From: Deltaproteobacteria bacterium
GTDB taxonomy: Bacteria; Desulfobacterota; Desulfarculia; Adiutricales; Adiutricaceae
Assembly: GCA_031269135.1 (NCBI GenBank)
Contig: JAISZP010000322.1
Span: 1-7,009 of the forward strand
Direction: 5' to 3'
DNA length: 7,009 bases
Of the stretch, positions 4,012 through 7,009 are shown one piece after another. The first letter of the stretch is position 1, and each line of letters starts with the position of its first letter. A model generated the notes under the pieces. The model searched no databases, was not told the DNA's origin, and saw only the letters and a list, made by a program, of their open reading frames with translations. The position numbers and the translations under genes were made by a program.

Positions 4012-7009
4012 ATGACCTTCCGCACGAAAGTATGCTTAATACTGCTCGCCATCATCGCCTCTGTGGTCCTCATCACCACTGCGGTCAGCTATTACTTTAT
4101 CCGCAGCGGGATAGAACAAACGGTCATGAATAACATGACCATCATTCGAGATATTTCCGATGAATTGATTTCAAGCGAAATCAACCTTCTTAAGAGTCAA
4201 GCGTCGGCCACCGGCGCCCGTTTAAGATCCACTTCAGTGGACAATTGGCCTGCGCTTTTAAAATACGAGGTTGAAAGCAGCGAAGTTTTTCTGGCCATCA
4301 GCGTTTTCGACTACTATGGAGTGGTGGCCTCTTACGGAGAGCTCGCGACGCCTCCGGCCCTCATGTTCAGCGACTACGCCAAACGCGCTTTCGACGGCGA
4401 CAGCGTGATCTCCACCACTAGAATCGACGGCAGCGGACAACTGGTCTTTCATGTATGCGTTCCTATGGGGCAGATGATACTTTCGGCCACCATCTCGGGA
4501 CTTCATTTCACTGAAATGATCGAGCATCCTCAAATTTGGACTGAAGGTTCCATAACCATTTTAGACCATGAAGGAACCATCATAGGGTCTCGAACCCTTC
4601 AGTATGTGCTTGACCGCTATAACCCCTTCAGAGATCCAAGCCAAGACCCGGAGGTTCTCTCCAGGCAACAGCTCTTTCGCAAGATGCTCGATATGCCGAA
4701 AGGTTTCGGCCACCACGTCTTTCAAAACGAAGAGAGAATATCAGCCTACACCCATATCTCAGGCTCGGACACCGGCTGGGTGATTGGAGTGTCGACGCCC
4801 ATCTCGGAGAGTCCCGCCGCCAAGGTGGCCAAGGGGCTGCTGGCGATGACGCTGATTTTTTTGACCATAGGCGCAATCTCCGCCATCATGGCCTCCGGCT
4901 TCGTCAACAACCAGTTCAAGATCATAAACGAACAATACCTCCACTTGGCCGAACTGAGCGATCTGGCCAACACGGCCTCTCAAGCCAAAACCAATTTTCT
5001 GGCCAATGTAAGCCATGAGATGCGCACCCCTCTCAACGCCATCATCGGTTTTTCGGAATTGATTCTTGTCGCTCGCGACGACCCGGAAGAAAGAGACAAT
5101 CATCTACGAACGATACATATCTCCGGGCTGACTCTTTTAGGGATAGTCAATGATTTATTGGATGTTTCCAAGATAGAGTCTGGAAAATTCGAGCTTATCC
5201 CTGTCGATTACGACATCGCAAGTTTGATAAACGACACCGTCACCGTCAATATAGTCAGAATCAACGACAAACCTATCGAGTTCGGACTCGACATCGACAA
5301 AACTCTTCCCAGCCGCATGTTCGGCGACGAGCTTAGAATCAAGCAGATCTGCAACAACTTGTTAAGCAACGCCTTTAAATACACCTTCGAGGGAAACGTC
5401 GACTTGGTCGTCTCCGGCAAACGCAACCCGGACGACAATAGCGAACTCTTTTTGAAAATAAAGGTTTCCGATACGGGCATCGGCATAAAACCGGAAGATC
5501 TGGCCAAAATTTTTACGGACTACGGACAAGTCGACACCAAAACCAACCGCACAATCGAAGGAACCGGCTTGGGTTTGTCGATAACTCAAAGTCTGGTTGA
5601 ACTTATGGACGGCACCATCGAGGTCCAAAGCGATTACGGAATAGGCTCCACCTTCACCGTCGTCGTCAAGCAAAAGATCGTCATCGATGCTCCCATCGGC
5701 GATAAGATAATAGAAAACTTGGAAAATCTCGAATTGGCCGGGTACGTCTCCGCCGATATAGCCATAACCCGCATGCCCTACGCCAGGGTGCTGATAGTCG
5801 ACGACGTCCGCATAAACCTTGAGGTGGCCAGAGGCATGCTGAGGCCGTACGGCATGCAGGTCGACTGCGCCACTAGCGGACAAAAAGCCATCGAATTGGT
5901 TCAGGAAGAAAAAATCACCTACAACGCCATCTTCATGGACCACATGATGCCGGGAATGGACGGCATCGAAGCGGTCGGCCGAATACGGCAACTCGACTCG
6001 GCCTACGCGAAAACCGTGCCCATCATCGCCCTCACCGCCAACGCCATAGTCGGCAATGAGCAGTTGTTCTTATCCAACGGATTCCAGGCCTTTCTGTCCA
6101 AACCTATCGATCGTAAGCGTATGGACATGGTCCTTAAACACTGGGTCAGAAATAAGGAACTGGAACGGAAAATGATGGCCGAGCTTGACGCTGAAGAAAA
6201 AGAAGTCGAACTTTTAGTGGCCTCTTCTCTTTCGGCCAAAACCGCGACTGCCGAACCTGACTTGACCGGCATAGCCGAATTGACGGAATTGATTGAATTA
6301 GTCGATCGACATGGCAAAGGCGGCGAGACGACCGCTTCGGCTGAACCAGACGCTCAGGCTGCGGCTGAACCGCAAGCGCCGGTTGAAGCTAAGGCTGCGG
6401 CTGAACCGCAAGCGGCGGTCGAACCGCAGGCGCCGACAGAAGCTAAGGCTGAAGCTGAGCCTGAAGAGTTGACTGTCGAGGGTTTGGACATCGCCGAGGG
6501 GATAAAGCGCTTTTCCGGAGATAAAGAGGTCTACTTCGGCGTTTTGAAATCGTATAAGGAAAGCGTTTTGGACCTTATCGAGCAGTTAAAAGACCCTAAT
6601 CCCGAAAACTTGAAGAATTTCACCATCGTCGTTCATGGAATCAAAAGCAGCAGTTACGGCATCTGCGCCAATGAGATCGGAAAGTTGGCCGAAGATTTGG
6701 AGCACAAGGCCTGGGCCAACGATCTGGAATACATTCAGACGCATAACAACACTTTCCTCGCTTCCGTAGAGCGCTTGGTGGAAAATTTAGCGGCCATCCT
6801 GAAAGAGAAACCGGACAAACCCGTCATCGACAACCCCGATCCCGAGCTCATCTCCAAGCTGACCAGGGCCTGCTCCGATTACGATATGGACGGCGTCGAC
6901 GAAGCGATCTTGGCGCTCGACGACTTTTCCTACTCCAGCGATCCGAAGTTGACCTCTTGGCTCCGTGAGCGGGTAGCTATGATGGAATTAGAGCAGATCG
7001 TAGAGAGAT
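4012..7009 (+). CDS. Hybrid sensor histidine kinase with Cache sensor, REC and Hpt (3' end cut)
   Basis: This is a membrane sensor kinase of at least 999 residues, running off the window. It senses an unknown signal outside the membrane and passes phosphate His to Asp to His, presumably to a separate regulator. Domains in order: membrane helix 7-30; extracytoplasmic Cache-like sensor 31-274, ending in the typical Gly-Trp-Val-Ile-Gly-Val-Ser strand at 255-261; membrane helix 275-297; HisKA with Ser-His-Glu-Met-Arg-Thr-Pro and phospho-His335; HATPase with the N box around Asn449-Asn453, Asp487-x-Gly-x-Gly, and Gly-Thr-Gly-Leu-Gly-Leu at 517-522. The receiver (about 592-710) has Asp597/Asp598, phospho-Asp643, Thr675 and Lys697. 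An Ala/Glu/Pro-rich linker spans 774-819 and the Hpt domain about 824-925, with His875 in His-Gly-Ile-Lys-Ser-Ser. A tail from about 940 contains Tyr-Asp-Met-Asp-Gly-Val-Asp (957-963). All catalytic residues are intact. No HAMP or PAS domain is seen. By comparison with similar tails the stop is probably only a few codons beyond the edge. No partner regulator is in the window. Confidence 0.95.
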   Translation, partial: MTFRTKVCLILLAIIASVVLITTAVSYYFIRSGIEQTVMNNMTIIRDISDELISSEINLLKSQASATGARLRSTSVDNWPALLKYEVESSEVFLAISVFDYYGVVASYGELATPPALMFSDYAKRAFDGDSVISTTRIDGSGQLVFHVCVPMGQMILSATISGLHFTEMIEHPQIWTEGSITILDHEGTIIGSRTLQYVLDRYNPFRDPSQDPEVLSRQQLFRKMLDMPKGFGHHVFQNEERISAYTHISGSDTGWVIGVSTPISESPAAKVAKGLLAMTLIFLTIGAISAIMASGFVNNQFKIINEQYLHLAELSDLANTASQAKTNFLANVSHEMRTPLNAIIGFSELILVARDDPEERDNHLRTIHISGLTLLGIVNDLLDVSKIESGKFELIPVDYDIASLINDTVTVNIVRINDKPIEFGLDIDKTLPSRMFGDELRIKQICNNLLSNAFKYTFEGNVDLVVSGKRNPDDNSELFLKIKVSDTGIGIKPEDLAKIFTDYGQVDTKTNRTIEGTGLGLSITQSLVELMDGTIEVQSDYGIGSTFTVVVKQKIVIDAPIGDKIIENLENLELAGYVSADIAITRMPYARVLIVDDVRINLEVARGMLRPYGMQVDCATSGQKAIELVQEEKITYNAIFMDHMMPGMDGIEAVGRIRQLDSAYAKTVPIIALTANAIVGNEQLFLSNGFQAFLSKPIDRKRMDMVLKHWVRNKELERKMMAELDAEEKEVELLVASSLSAKTATAEPDLTGIAELTELIELVDRHGKGGETTASAEPDAQAAAEPQAPVEAKAAAEPQAAVEPQAPTEAKAEAEPEELTVEGLDIAEGIKRFSGDKEVYFGVLKSYKESVLDLIEQLKDPNPENLKNFTIVVHGIKSSSYGICANEIGKLAEDLEHKAWANDLEYIQTHNNTFLASVERLVENLAAILKEKPDKPVIDNPDPELISKLTRACSDYDMDGVDEAILALDDFSYSSDPKLTSWLRERVAMMELEQIVER
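6358..6447 (+). repeat. In-frame 36-base repeat in the kinase linker
   Basis: Two adjacent 36-base units (6358-6393, 6394-6429) match at 31 of 36 positions, sharing an identical first 21 bases. A third half unit (6430-6447) matches at 15 of 18. They encode 12-residue Ala/Glu/Pro/Gln blocks (residues 783-812) between the receiver and the Hpt domain. The linker is expected to be flexible and prone to length change by slippage. Confidence 0.85.

Noticed and set aside
5362..5991. Minus-strand frame of 209 codons opposite the kinase
   Set aside because: It is a shadow of the kinase coding strand: the plus strand carries all HATPase and receiver motifs here. The Asp/Val/Gly-rich antisense product has no recognisable domain. 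The other minus frames at 4258-6317 are rejected for the same reason.
1..7009. tRNA, rRNA or CRISPR array
   Set aside because: No cloverleaf with a T-loop GTTCGANNC, no rRNA-like conserved blocks and no regularly spaced repeats were seen on either strand.

Overview
The window carries two confident genes. They are an intact cytidylate kinase gene (cmk, minus strand, 2493-3185) and a very large hybrid sensor histidine kinase gene (plus strand, from 4012, running off the right edge). Together they cover about 53% of the sequence; the rest is gene-poor, AT-rich DNA with gene remnants, inverted repeats and possible regulatory sites. It is bacterial. The kinase architecture, the cmk sequence style and the promoter-like sites fit a Gram-negative, possibly Desulfobacterota-type organism. 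The abundance of non-coding and broken sequence would suit a host-associated or symbiotic lineage. This placement is an impression from sequence style, not from a marker gene.

Left part (1-2490): no intact gene is supported. At 1280-1605 two protein fragments face each other. A plus-strand piece has a restriction/defence-like domain, and a minus-strand piece matches the N-terminus of the DUF1016/YhcG PD-(D/E)XK nuclease family and is cut off after about 45 residues. A 28-base near-perfect palindrome lies just upstream of the second fragment's start. Further right are a long hairpin with A-run/T-run flanks (1992-2036), a 16-base tandem repeat next to a good sigma70-type promoter with no obvious gene behind it (2119-2203), and a 75-base element bounded by inverted repeats (2356-2430) that resembles a REP-like intergenic repeat downstream of cmk.

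Middle (2493-4011): cmk is read leftwards. The 826-base gap between the divergent cmk and kinase genes holds two short minus-strand open frames without good starts, one with a convincing membrane helix. It also holds a strong plus-strand promoter (TTGAAA-16-TATAAT, 3844-3871) and a compact structured leader (3920-3994) that ends directly at the kinase ribosome-binding site.

Right part (4012-7009): one polypeptide carries two membrane helices around a Cache-like extracytoplasmic sensor, then HisKA, HATPase, receiver, an Ala/Glu/Pro-repeat linker, an Hpt domain and a conserved-looking C-terminal tail. This is a complete His-Asp-His phosphorelay in one chain. The final phosphoacceptor partner, presumably a separate response regulator, is not in the window. 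The kinase and cmk have no evident functional link. The most interesting non-gene signal is the structured leader of the kinase mRNA.
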